In this document: positions 1 to 6,969 of the stretch, piece by piece
How the letters are laid out: each line of letters begins with the position of its first letter
Numbering within the stretch: the stretch's first letter is position 1
From: Akkermansiaceae bacterium
Lineage (GTDB): Bacteria; Verrucomicrobiota; Verrucomicrobiia; Verrucomicrobiales; Akkermansiaceae
Assembly (NCBI GenBank): GCA_025457805.1
Contig: JALOTR010000053.1
Span: 1 to 9,707 of the forward strand
Direction of reading: 5' to 3'
Length of the DNA: 9,707 bases
Notes under the pieces: model-generated
The model's database searches: none
Told to the model about the DNA's origin: nothing
What the model saw: only the letters and a program-made list of their open reading frames with translations
Position numbers and translations under genes: made by a program

Positions 1-155
1 ATGTTTCCGAGGAACTCACCAAAGCCCGCAAGGATGCCGAGCAACAAGCCGAGGAAATAGCGAAACTCGAAGCCGAAATCACCGCACTGGACACCCGCAA
101 GCGCACGCTGCAGTCGGATTTCGATTCCTACCGCGCAAAGTATCAGGCCAAGTAA
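1..155 (+). CDS. C-terminal end of a coiled-coil protein (partial)
   Basis: The reading frame enters at position 3 and stops at TAA 153-155, giving the last 50 residues of a protein whose start lies before the window. The visible part is charged and alpha-helical, rich in E, K, A and Q with heptad-like leucines and isoleucines, and ends DFDSYRAKYQAK. That ending matches the F-x-x-Y-(R/K)-x-x-Y segment that closes the first coiled coil in both following genes (FEAYKDEYR at residues 120-128 of the next protein, FSSYRDTYR at 118-126 of the one after). This is therefore very likely a third member of a tandem paralogous family, but it stops exactly where the other two continue into a beta-rich module. 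The next gene starts 26 bases later, so they are probably cotranscribed. Function unknown. Confidence 0.8.
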   Translation, partial: VSEELTKARKDAEQQAEEIAKLEAEITALDTRKRTLQSDFDSYRAKYQAK

Positions 156-181
156 TCCCTCAACCCCAACTTCACGGAATT

Positions 182-1120
182 ATGTCATTCAGCGATATGA
201 TGGAAAGCGGCCGCGGGCCGGGAGCAATTGGAATGCTGCTGGCCTTGGTGGTCTTGTCAGGATTTGTGCTCTTGTATCTCTTCGTTTTCGACGAAGGCAT
301 GCAGGGCGGGACACAAACCATCGAGTCTGTCATCCGGCAGCAGGCAACGGAAATCGACAATCTCAAAGAAGATCGCAAGCTCCACGAAGAAACCCTGAAA
401 ACCATTCCAAAGCTGGAAGCGGCCAACAAGGAACTTGCCACACTTGTCCGGGAAAACCGCATGCGTGAGGGTCAACTGAACGGCTTGAAGGAAAACCTCA
501 CCTCGGCCACGACTGAACTCGCAGAAACCGGAAAGCGCTTCGAGGCGTACAAGGACGAGTATCGTGCTTTTGTTCGCGCCAAAGCCAAGGGCCAGAAAAT
601 GCCCCGACTGGAAACATCCAAAGGCGCGTATGAAAACGTCATCTTCAAGGAGGTCACCGCGATCGGAGCCCAGATTAGCTATGATGGTGGCTTGAAGCGG
701 ATTCCCTATGAGGAACTCCCCGCCGACCTCCAGGATTACTATCAATTTGATGCCAAGCAGAAGGCGGACGCGCTCGCTGGAGAAAACGCGCAGCGCGATC
801 AGCATGAATCAGAGGTCGCAAAGGTAGGATCCGCGGCATCCGCCACGATGACGGACCAGAAGGAACAATCCACCCAGGATGATCGCAGCAAGACCCAGAA
901 CGCCATCATCGCCCTCGAAGCCCGGGCAGCCGCCTTGCAGGATGAAATCCGTGCTCTGACCTTGGACCGCTCGCGGGCAGCGAGTGCTGCGGCCAGCGCG
1001 CGAGCCATGGGCAGATCAGTCCTCGACAAGACCGGGGAAATTGATCGCAACATCGCATCCAAGCGGAGCCGCCTCACCGCCATGCAGTTGGAAATTTCCA
1101 AACTGAGGAATTCCCTTTGA
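182..1120 (+). CDS. Membrane-anchored coiled-coil protein with beta-rich module, paralog 1
   Basis: A 312-residue protein of unknown function. A short polar N-terminus is followed by one hydrophobic segment (about residues 16-36) with no clear signal-peptidase site, so it probably stays as a membrane anchor. Residues 45-118 form a long coiled coil. Residues 133-190 contain a compact module: a G-x-x-Y-x-N start, an EV-x-x-x-G turn, a basic RIPYEELP strand, and an LQDYYQFD end. I associate this pattern with Verrucomicrobia and Planctomycete proteins but cannot name a Pfam family. Residues 236-310 look like a second helical hairpin with an Ala/Ser/Arg-rich turn (RSRAASAAASARAMGR). The start ATG has only a weak GGA 3 bases upstream. 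It is 26 bases after the preceding gene and 39 bases before the next paralog, which suggests one operon. A structural or envelope-organising role is a guess only. Confidence 0.88.
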   Translation: MSFSDMMESGRGPGAIGMLLALVVLSGFVLLYLFVFDEGMQGGTQTIESVIRQQATEIDNLKEDRKLHEETLKTIPKLEAANKELATLVRENRMREGQLNGLKENLTSATTELAETGKRFEAYKDEYRAFVRAKAKGQKMPRLETSKGAYENVIFKEVTAIGAQISYDGGLKRIPYEELPADLQDYYQFDAKQKADALAGENAQRDQHESEVAKVGSAASATMTDQKEQSTQDDRSKTQNAIIALEARAAALQDEIRALTLDRSRAASAAASARAMGRSVLDKTGEIDRNIASKRSRLTAMQLEISKLRNSL

Positions 1121-1159
1121 GATCAGCCTCTTGTTTCCGGCAACCCTGACTCGCACACC

Positions 1160-2134
1160 ATGATTTCCAACAGCGACAACTCCGGTTTGTTCTCATTCAT
1201 GGTGGGCATCATCGTGCTCGTGCTCGCCGCAGTGGGATTGTCCCTGCTGGTGGACAAACGTTTCAACTTCTCCAGCTCGATGAGCAGCCTGAACCGGGAG
1301 ATTGAATCGGGCGCATCCGAGTTGGAACATTTGAAAGTGCTTCACGATCACTCCGCCGCCGAGCTCGCCAAGGTGGAGCCGATGGCCACCCGCAATGCGG
1401 AGGAGCTTTCCTCGCTGCGTCAAAGCAAAGCCGCACTGTCCGGAAAACAGAAACAACTTGCCGTCACAAGTGCCGAACTCACAGCCGACATTGAAAAGCT
1501 GGAGCAGGATTTTTCCAGTTATAGGGATACCTATCGCAACAAGGTTCGGACTGAATCGGTGGGTCGCAAGCTGGGTGACATGACTTTGAAAAATGGCCGG
1601 GAATACAAAAATGCCACCATCGTCGAGGTCACTGATGTGGGCTTGGAAATCCGTCACGACGCCGGAACCGCCCGCATCCAGGCTCCCGACCTGGACCCGG
1701 CCATGCAGGATCTCTATCAGTGGGATCACGCGGAACGGGCCAAGCGCCTGAGCGAGGAAGAAGCGCTGCGGCACTCGATCGGAGCCGCTCCCGGCCAAGC
1801 CGCGACGGCGGCGGCACCTGCCATCAAACGCAATCCCGCCGTCAAACCCGGCGCAGCCCCCGCAGGCGAAGATGTGGCGAAAATCCGGGAAAAAGTCCGT
1901 GCCTGGAGCCTCAAGGTTTCCCAGTTGGAAATCGAGCGCTCCCAAGCCTCGATCAACGCCAGTTCCAGCGGTCGCAACGGCGGGCCAGGCGGCCTGGAAA
2001 CGTGGCGGGAAAAGGCGGATCGACTTGTCGGCGAATTGGCACGGGCGAGGACCCAACTCGCCGCCGCCCGGGCAGAGCTTTCCCTCGCGTCCCCGGACGA
2101 TCCGCTGCTGCGGCCGCCGCATCCTAGATATTGA
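1160..2134 (+). CDS. Membrane-anchored coiled-coil protein with beta-rich module, paralog 2
   Basis: A 324-residue paralog of the preceding gene with the same domain order: membrane segment at about 11-31, coiled coil at 42-118 ending in FSSYRDTYR, beta-rich module at about 130-188 (G-R-E-Y-K-N, EVTDVGLEIRH, ARIQAPDLD, QDLYQWD), then helices. It differs in having an Ala/Pro-rich flexible linker at 209-236, absent from paralog 1. Its C-terminal hairpin (238-258 and 280-306) is split by a Gly-rich turn (SSSGRNGGPGG), and the tail is Pro-rich (RPPHPRY). The shared LxxxRSxAxxxAS motif before that turn (near residue 254 in both proteins) supports duplication. The start is the first ATG after the previous stop and has no Shine-Dalgarno. 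Function unknown. A long antisense open frame covers the gene but reads like GC-rich shadow sequence. Confidence 0.88.
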   Translation: MISNSDNSGLFSFMVGIIVLVLAAVGLSLLVDKRFNFSSSMSSLNREIESGASELEHLKVLHDHSAAELAKVEPMATRNAEELSSLRQSKAALSGKQKQLAVTSAELTADIEKLEQDFSSYRDTYRNKVRTESVGRKLGDMTLKNGREYKNATIVEVTDVGLEIRHDAGTARIQAPDLDPAMQDLYQWDHAERAKRLSEEEALRHSIGAAPGQAATAAAPAIKRNPAVKPGAAPAGEDVAKIREKVRAWSLKVSQLEIERSQASINASSSGRNGGPGGLETWREKADRLVGELARARTQLAAARAELSLASPDDPLLRPPHPRY

Positions 2135-2221
2135 GGCGTGGTTTGCGGATGCACTTCCCCGCTGATTCGCCACTGGTCGCTTGAGAATCGGCATGCGGTT
2201 CCACATTTCCCAAAATCCGGA

Positions 2222-2249
2222 TTGCCCGCCTGCGCGTGATCGCTAGAAA
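2222..2249 (+). promoter_or_regulatory. Possible promoter of the aminopeptidase gene (leaderless arrangement)
   Basis: TTGCCC (2222-2227) and TAGAAA (2244-2249) resemble -35 and -10 boxes, each matching 4 of 6 consensus bases with a 16-base spacer. A start about 7 bases after the -10 box would fall on the GTG at 2256, implying a leaderless mRNA. That agrees with the absence of a Shine-Dalgarno. The match is modest and could be chance. Confidence 0.25.
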
Positions 2250-2255
2250 TCGGCC

Positions 2256-3557
2256 GTGCGCTACGAACCGATTCCCACCGAGCTCTTTCTCCGCAACCGC
2301 CAGCGCCTGCTGGGCCTGTTGAAGCCTAACAGCATGGTCATCCTCCATGCCAATGACATCTACCCCACCAACGCGGATGGCACGATGGCTTTCAAACAGA
2401 ACAGCGATCTCTTCTATCTCACTGGCGTCGATCAGGAAGAGACCGTTCTGGTCCTGATGCCGGATGCCGGGGATCCCAAGGAGCGGGAGATTCTGTTCGT
2501 GCGTGAAACCAACGAGCACGTGGCGATCTGGGAGGGTGAAAAGCTCACCAAGGAGGCGGCCAAGGCAGTTTCCGGAATCGAGCGCATCGAATGGTCGGCG
2601 TCTTTTGAAAGCTTCCTTCATCGTCTGGCTCCGCAGGTGGATCACATCTATCTGGCCACCAATGAACATCTCCGCGCCAGCGTGGTGGTGGAGACCCGCA
2701 ATGCGCGGTTCATCAAGGACTGCCAGTCCCGCTATCCGCTGCACCGCTACGAGCGCCTCGCACCGCTCATGCACCGCCTCCGCATCACCAAGGATCCGGT
2801 GGAAATTTCCATGATTCAGAAAGCCTGCGACATCACGGAAGCGGGCTTCCGGAGATTGCTCGGTTTCATCAAACCCGGCGTGGGCGAGTGGGAAGTGGAA
2901 GCGGAATTGCTGCACGAGTTCGTGAGAAGGGGTTCACGTGGATTTGCCTACACCCCCATCGTCGGCTCCGGGAAAAACGCCTGTGTGCTTCACTATGTGG
3001 AAAACGACAAGATCTGCCAGGATGGCGACATGCTCTTGCTGGACGTGGCCGCGGAGTATGCGGGCTGGAACTCGGACCTCACCCGCACCGTGCCGGTGAA
3101 TGGACGTTTCACCGCGCGCCAACGCGATGTCTATGATTCCGTCCTGCGCGTCTTCCGCGGTGCCAATGACATCCTCCGCCCCGGCAACACGCCGATGGAA
3201 TATCAAAAACAAGTGGTGGAAATCATGGAGCGCGAGTTGGTTCACCTCGGCCTCATTTCCGCCAAGGATGCGAAGGAACAAGGTCCGGACAAGGCGCTGG
3301 TGAAAAAGTATTTCATGCATGGCACTTCCCATCACCTCGGCCTGGATGTGCACGATGTCGCTCCGCCGCATGAACCGTTTGCAGAGGGCATGGTCTTCAC
3401 CATCGAGCCCGGGATTTACATCCGCGAGGAAGGTCTCGGAGTGCGCCTCGAAAACGACGTGTTGATTGGCAAGGATTCGAACATCGATCTCATGGGCAAC
3501 ATCCCCATCGAGGCGGAGGAAATCGAAGCCCTGATGCAACAAAAGGTATCCGCCTGA
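2256..3557 (+). CDS. pepP: Xaa-Pro aminopeptidase (aminopeptidase P, M24B)
   Basis: A 433-residue cytoplasmic metallopeptidase that removes an N-terminal residue preceding proline; E. coli PepP is 441 residues. An aminopeptidase P N-terminal domain occupies about residues 1-140 (FKQNSDLFYLTGVDQEETVL is typical) and the pita-bread M24 fold about 175-425. All five dinuclear metal ligands are visible by alignment from memory: D263 (LLLDVAAEY), D274 (SDLTRT), H359 (HGTSHHLGLDVHD), E384 (TIEPGIYI) and E399 (RLENDV). H246, H355 and H366 fit the conserved active-site histidines. An in-frame TAG lies four codons upstream of GTG 2256, so GTG is the earliest possible start. The next Met is at residue 27 and would cut the N-terminal domain. 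No Shine-Dalgarno is present. There are 121 bases after the coiled-coil operon, so it is probably a separate unit; its stop is 6 bases from the convergent GH94 stop. It is a housekeeping peptide-turnover enzyme. Confidence 0.95.
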   Translation: MRYEPIPTELFLRNRQRLLGLLKPNSMVILHANDIYPTNADGTMAFKQNSDLFYLTGVDQEETVLVLMPDAGDPKEREILFVRETNEHVAIWEGEKLTKEAAKAVSGIERIEWSASFESFLHRLAPQVDHIYLATNEHLRASVVVETRNARFIKDCQSRYPLHRYERLAPLMHRLRITKDPVEISMIQKACDITEAGFRRLLGFIKPGVGEWEVEAELLHEFVRRGSRGFAYTPIVGSGKNACVLHYVENDKICQDGDMLLLDVAAEYAGWNSDLTRTVPVNGRFTARQRDVYDSVLRVFRGANDILRPGNTPMEYQKQVVEIMERELVHLGLISAKDAKEQGPDKALVKKYFMHGTSHHLGLDVHDVAPPHEPFAEGMVFTIEPGIYIREEGLGVRLENDVLIGKDSNIDLMGNIPIEAEEIEALMQQKVSA

Positions 3558-3563
3558 GACATC

Positions 3564-6500
3564 TCACTCGGTCCAAATCGTGAGGCGGTCTCCGCTGCCT
3601 GACAACTCCGGAACCAGCGCATCCATCTCGATGCGCGCGGCCCCGGTGCGGTAAGCGTTGGTTTCCCGGATGAAATCCAGATCCACGCCATTGAGGTTCG
3701 CCGACACGGTGCCGCAACCTTTGCTGCCGGTGCGATAAAGCACCTCCACCCGATGCCCACCGATGCGGAAAGTTGCAGTCATGCCATCCAGCGCCGGTGG
3801 GATGACGGGATCGATCACCAACGCGCCGGACTCCAGGCGGAGGCCCAGGAAACACTGGACTATCAAACGCACACTGATGCCCGCACCGCTGGAGTAAACG
3901 CGCCAACCTCCTTCGAGAGTAACTTCGCCATCGAGGGCTTTCTGATAACTGTCAAATGCGACATAACGATCCGCAAACGCCGGATCCGAGCTGGAGTAAT
4001 AACAATTCGCCTGCCGCAATCCCGCGGACTTCACGATTTCACGAATGGCAATCGGATTGATGCGCGACAAGGATGCGAAGAATCCCTCCGCATCGCCGAA
4101 GCGGGCGAGCGCTTCGCAGTAACGGAGATGGGCATGGGTGTACATGATGCCGATTTCCCTGCCGAAGTAACTCGCGCTCTCCGCACGTTGGAAGTTTTTC
4201 TGGATGCCTCCTTGGTATGCCATCGGATGATCGAACAAGTGCGCTCCATCAGGACCGGTCAGATGTTTGCTTATCAATCCAAGATGCGCCTCCGCCTGGC
4301 GAGGCGTCAGCATGTCGTTGATGATGGCATGAATCATCGGCAGCAAGCTGTATTTCAAACCTGTTTCCCCATCGCGAGGGTGAATCATGTAATCCGTCTT
4401 TCCTCCCTCGCGGAAATAGACGAGCCCGCACAGCACATCATCCACGATCAGGATGCGCTGGAACTCTTCGAGGATGTTGGCGGCCATGGCTTCCAGTTCC
4501 TCCGCCTGATCCGCACTGCCGATCTTCCTCAAGGCGGAGGCGAGCGCGATGAAGGTCTGATAGTTGAGCGTCACCGTCCACGAACTGCAAAGCCGCTCGC
4601 GCATGGCCGGGTCTGCGGGTTGGAGCGAATCGTTCCAATCGCCATGACCGTAGGCGGCCAGCGTGGTGCCGGAAATGACCCGCCGCAGGATGAGGTCCAG
4701 CGCCCGCTCGATGTGCTGGGTGATGGTTCCTTTCTCCGCGGATGCATCTCCATCGGCATGATAAAATGGCAGGACTTCATCCAGGATGGAGGCATCGCCC
4801 GTGGCTGTTAGATATTGGGCGAGGGCGAGCACGGGCCAGTAAACGATATCTCCATGGGAGTCGCCGGGGCGGATGTTGCGTTCCCGCTCGAAGAACATGA
4901 ACCACTGCGGCCAGTCGCCATCGGAATTCTGCTGACGGAAAACGCGCAGCAGAAGATCACGCAAAGGTTCGAAGCGACCGAGGGCAAGCAAGAGTTCGGT
5001 GGGCCCTTGGCAAACATCCCGCGTGCCCCAACCGCCGCCGGAGTATTGCTCCAGTCCGCGCGGTGAAAGGTAGTGCACCAATGCGTTGTGAATGAACCAC
5101 GGATGGATTTCCTCCAAACGCCGCGCCTCGTCCGCCAATCCCGAATCCAACGGCGGAGTGATCGACAATCCTCCATCAACCTGCGACCAGAATTCGCGCG
5201 GCTGGGTGGTTTTGTCTTCCACGAGTTTGCCTTCGATCACCAATCCGCACGCTTGCGATGCAGCGGTGATGAAACAGGCGAAAGGCTGACTCCGCGAAAG
5301 GCCATCGCTGAACAAACATTCATCTCCACCACTTTTCTCGAACACCGTCGTGCCATTGGGCGCGATGCGGAATCCGCCTTTGGGAAAACGCCTGCCCACA
5401 TCGCTGTCCGGAATCGCACGGATGAAAACGCCATTTCCATCCGGCTCCAGCACGACCGGAATGGACGCGCTGCCATCGTCCCCATGGATGGCCACATGAT
5501 GGGAAATGAGAAAACGCAGCGGAGCCCCGTCAAGAACGCGCAGGCCAAGATGCAGTTCGTGCGCATCATCGGGAGCGCTTGCCGTGACTTCGATCCGCCC
5601 GCTCTCGTGCTGATAGATCCAGCGGCAGGAATCCGCAGTCATGGCATAAGCGGATGGCTGGCCGAGAAGCTGCCACCTGCCATCGATTTCCACAAAGACC
5701 CTCTGGCCATGGCTCCGGAACAATCCGAGATAACTGTGACAGGTGGATAGGAAGCGGTTGATGCTCACATGGCCTTGCGTGACCATCGAGTGGAAAACCC
5801 CGCCCATCCAGTTGGTGGAGGTGAGCACCGCTTCGTCGGGCACCCACATGCCGCCGGTCCGAAGAAGATGGCCATGCGGACGCAGCACGGCGATGTCCTT
5901 GGAACGGAGCACGACGTGGCAGCGCTCGCCGGTAAAAAATGATAACAATTTGCCGTCCTCCGATTCCACATGACGCCGCTCGCCCGGGAAGAGATCGGCG
6001 ATTTCCCGATCGGTTTGATCGCGAACCTCCAGCAACGGCGCGGTGGAAAACAGGCTCTTGGAAGCCGGTGCGGCATCGTTGGAACTTTCCTTTTCGCCCG
6101 AAAGAACCGCCTCGGGAAGCGCGAGGGTTTCATCGATCCATGCGAGGTCGGATTCCTCCGTCGCCAACGGATGATCGGTTAGAAATCGACCATAGAAACC
6201 ACGATCCGTTTTCCCGCCGGGTGCAAGGTTGACCACTTCATCCTGAATGCAGACGAGTGAATGTTCATGTTGCAGCCGCTGGCCGGGGAGTCCGTCCGCA
6301 AGAGCCGCAGGCGGACTGCCTGCACGATTGGCCAACCCATGAAACTGCAAGGCATCCGTGGCATAAGAAACCGCTTTTCCCAGAGAGCCGATCACCGACC
6401 ACGGATATCGCCCGCCCATTGATTGATTCTGCCGGGACGCCACCGCCACCCCGCGCTGCGGATGATGCAGCGGTGTGTGATCGATGTATTGACTCACATA

Positions 6501-6941
6501 AAACTCATTGAGCCGCACCGCACCATAACTTGCGAGGCCGATGTCCTGCGTGTGGATCAAATCGAAGTCCACGGCGGCGCTTGCCGTATTCTCGATTTCC
6601 ACATGCCAGAACCAAGCAGGCTTGGACTCCGCGAGGATCAATCGCACTTGATAGCGCAACGATTCGAATTCCCCCACAGCCGTCATGCCGTTGGTATCCC
6701 ACGTGAAGCTCGAATCACTCCGCGGTCCTAACAGGGGCTTGCTGGAAATTTCCTTTCCATGGATGCGCAAATGAATGTTGCCAGGTCCGGCTTCCGCTTC
6801 GTTGTTGAGAAACAGGTTGAGGATGATGTCCGCGTGATCGATCCGCCGGACCGTACCATTGGAATTCATCTCCATGACCAATCCGGAGGCGCTTGTCGCA
6901 CGGACCGGAAAAACGGCGAGGGCGGGATTCATCGAGCTCAT
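3564..6941 (-). CDS. GH94-type glycoside phosphorylase (possible 1,2-beta-oligoglucan phosphorylase)
   Basis: A 1125-residue protein with no signal peptide, so probably cytoplasmic. GH94 enzymes phosphorolyse beta-glucosidic bonds to yield a sugar 1-phosphate. Residues 1 to about 590 are beta-sandwich-like. From about 605 an (alpha/alpha)6 barrel follows, with GGGWGTRDVCQGP at 635-647, the catalytic-region motif GHGDWNDSLQP at 765-775 (it includes the expected general-acid Asp), REIGIMYTHAHLRYCEA at 928-944, and SSGAGISVRLIVQ then LRLESGALVIDPVIPP near the end, as in cellobiose phosphorylases. The length far exceeds cellobiose phosphorylase (about 800 residues) but suits 1,2-beta-oligoglucan phosphorylase (about 1100), and the region also resembles the C-terminal part of cyclic beta-1,2-glucan synthases. 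The substrate is therefore inference. It starts 28 bases after the stop of the upstream ABC-family gene, on the same strand, so cotranscription is likely. ATG 6941 has AGGAGG 17 bases upstream, too far for direct use; ATG 6932 (Met4) is an alternative. Confidence 0.9.
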   Translation of the reverse strand: MSSMNPALAVFPVRATSASGLVMEMNSNGTVRRIDHADIILNLFLNNEAEAGPGNIHLRIHGKEISSKPLLGPRSDSSFTWDTNGMTAVGEFESLRYQVRLILAESKPAWFWHVEIENTASAAVDFDLIHTQDIGLASYGAVRLNEFYVSQYIDHTPLHHPQRGVAVASRQNQSMGGRYPWSVIGSLGKAVSYATDALQFHGLANRAGSPPAALADGLPGQRLQHEHSLVCIQDEVVNLAPGGKTDRGFYGRFLTDHPLATEESDLAWIDETLALPEAVLSGEKESSNDAAPASKSLFSTAPLLEVRDQTDREIADLFPGERRHVESEDGKLLSFFTGERCHVVLRSKDIAVLRPHGHLLRTGGMWVPDEAVLTSTNWMGGVFHSMVTQGHVSINRFLSTCHSYLGLFRSHGQRVFVEIDGRWQLLGQPSAYAMTADSCRWIYQHESGRIEVTASAPDDAHELHLGLRVLDGAPLRFLISHHVAIHGDDGSASIPVVLEPDGNGVFIRAIPDSDVGRRFPKGGFRIAPNGTTVFEKSGGDECLFSDGLSRSQPFACFITAASQACGLVIEGKLVEDKTTQPREFWSQVDGGLSITPPLDSGLADEARRLEEIHPWFIHNALVHYLSPRGLEQYSGGGWGTRDVCQGPTELLLALGRFEPLRDLLLRVFRQQNSDGDWPQWFMFFERERNIRPGDSHGDIVYWPVLALAQYLTATGDASILDEVLPFYHADGDASAEKGTITQHIERALDLILRRVISGTTLAAYGHGDWNDSLQPADPAMRERLCSSWTVTLNYQTFIALASALRKIGSADQAEELEAMAANILEEFQRILIVDDVLCGLVYFREGGKTDYMIHPRDGETGLKYSLLPMIHAIINDMLTPRQAEAHLGLISKHLTGPDGAHLFDHPMAYQGGIQKNFQRAESASYFGREIGIMYTHAHLRYCEALARFGDAEGFFASLSRINPIAIREIVKSAGLRQANCYYSSSDPAFADRYVAFDSYQKALDGEVTLEGGWRVYSSGAGISVRLIVQCFLGLRLESGALVIDPVIPPALDGMTATFRIGGHRVEVLYRTGSKGCGTVSANLNGVDLDFIRETNAYRTGAARIEMDALVPELSGSGDRLTIWTE

Positions 6942-6952
6942 GGATGAATCAT
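6938..6952 (-). CDS. Possible four-codon leader ORF coupled to the GH94 gene
   Basis: On the minus strand ATG ATT CAT CCA TGA encodes Met-Ile-His-Pro, and its stop overlaps the GH94 start codon in an ATGA junction. The only consensus Shine-Dalgarno in the window, AGGAGG at 6959-6964, lies 6 bases upstream of this ATG, ideal spacing, whereas it is 17 bases from the GH94 ATG. No other in-frame ATG, GTG or TTG lies between that site and the GH94 ATG. A ribosome could initiate here, terminate, and restart on the GH94 gene. The peptide is too short for any homology argument; only the geometry supports it. Confidence 0.3.
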   Translation of the reverse strand: MIHP

Positions 6953-6958
6953 GAGCAG

Positions 6959-6964
6959 CCTCCT
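6959..6964 (-). promoter_or_regulatory. Strong Shine-Dalgarno before the GH94 gene
   Basis: AGGAGG on the minus strand lies in the 28-base gap between the ABC-family stop codon and the GH94 start. It sits 6 bases before the ATG at 6952 and 17 bases before the ATG at 6941. Other gene starts in the window lack a comparable site, so this one is unusual here and bears on how the GH94 frame is initiated. Confidence 0.65.
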
Positions 6965-6969
6965 GCCGT

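Noticed and set aside
2185..2201. Hairpin GAATCG-GCATG-CGGTTC between the coiled-coil operon and the aminopeptidase gene as a terminator
   Set aside because: Six-base stem with one G-T pair and no T-rich run after it; too weak to call an intrinsic terminator.
1193..2206. Long minus-strand open frame of 337 codons opposite the second coiled-coil gene
   Set aside because: Its translation is Gly/Arg/Pro-rich without any domain pattern, and the plus strand has a clear membrane segment, coiled coil and paralogy. It is a GC-driven shadow frame.
2214..2223. Perfect 10-bp palindrome AATCCGGATT upstream of the aminopeptidase gene
   Set aside because: Short palindromes of this size are expected by chance several times in a window of this length, and nothing else supports a binding site.
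3753..4811. Plus-strand open frame of 352 codons opposite the GH94 gene
   Set aside because: The minus strand encodes recognisable GH94 motifs throughout. The plus-strand translation has no membrane segment, motif or family pattern.
5073..5750. Plus-strand open frame of 225 codons opposite the GH94 gene
   Set aside because: Same reasoning: low-complexity mirror of a well-supported coding strand.
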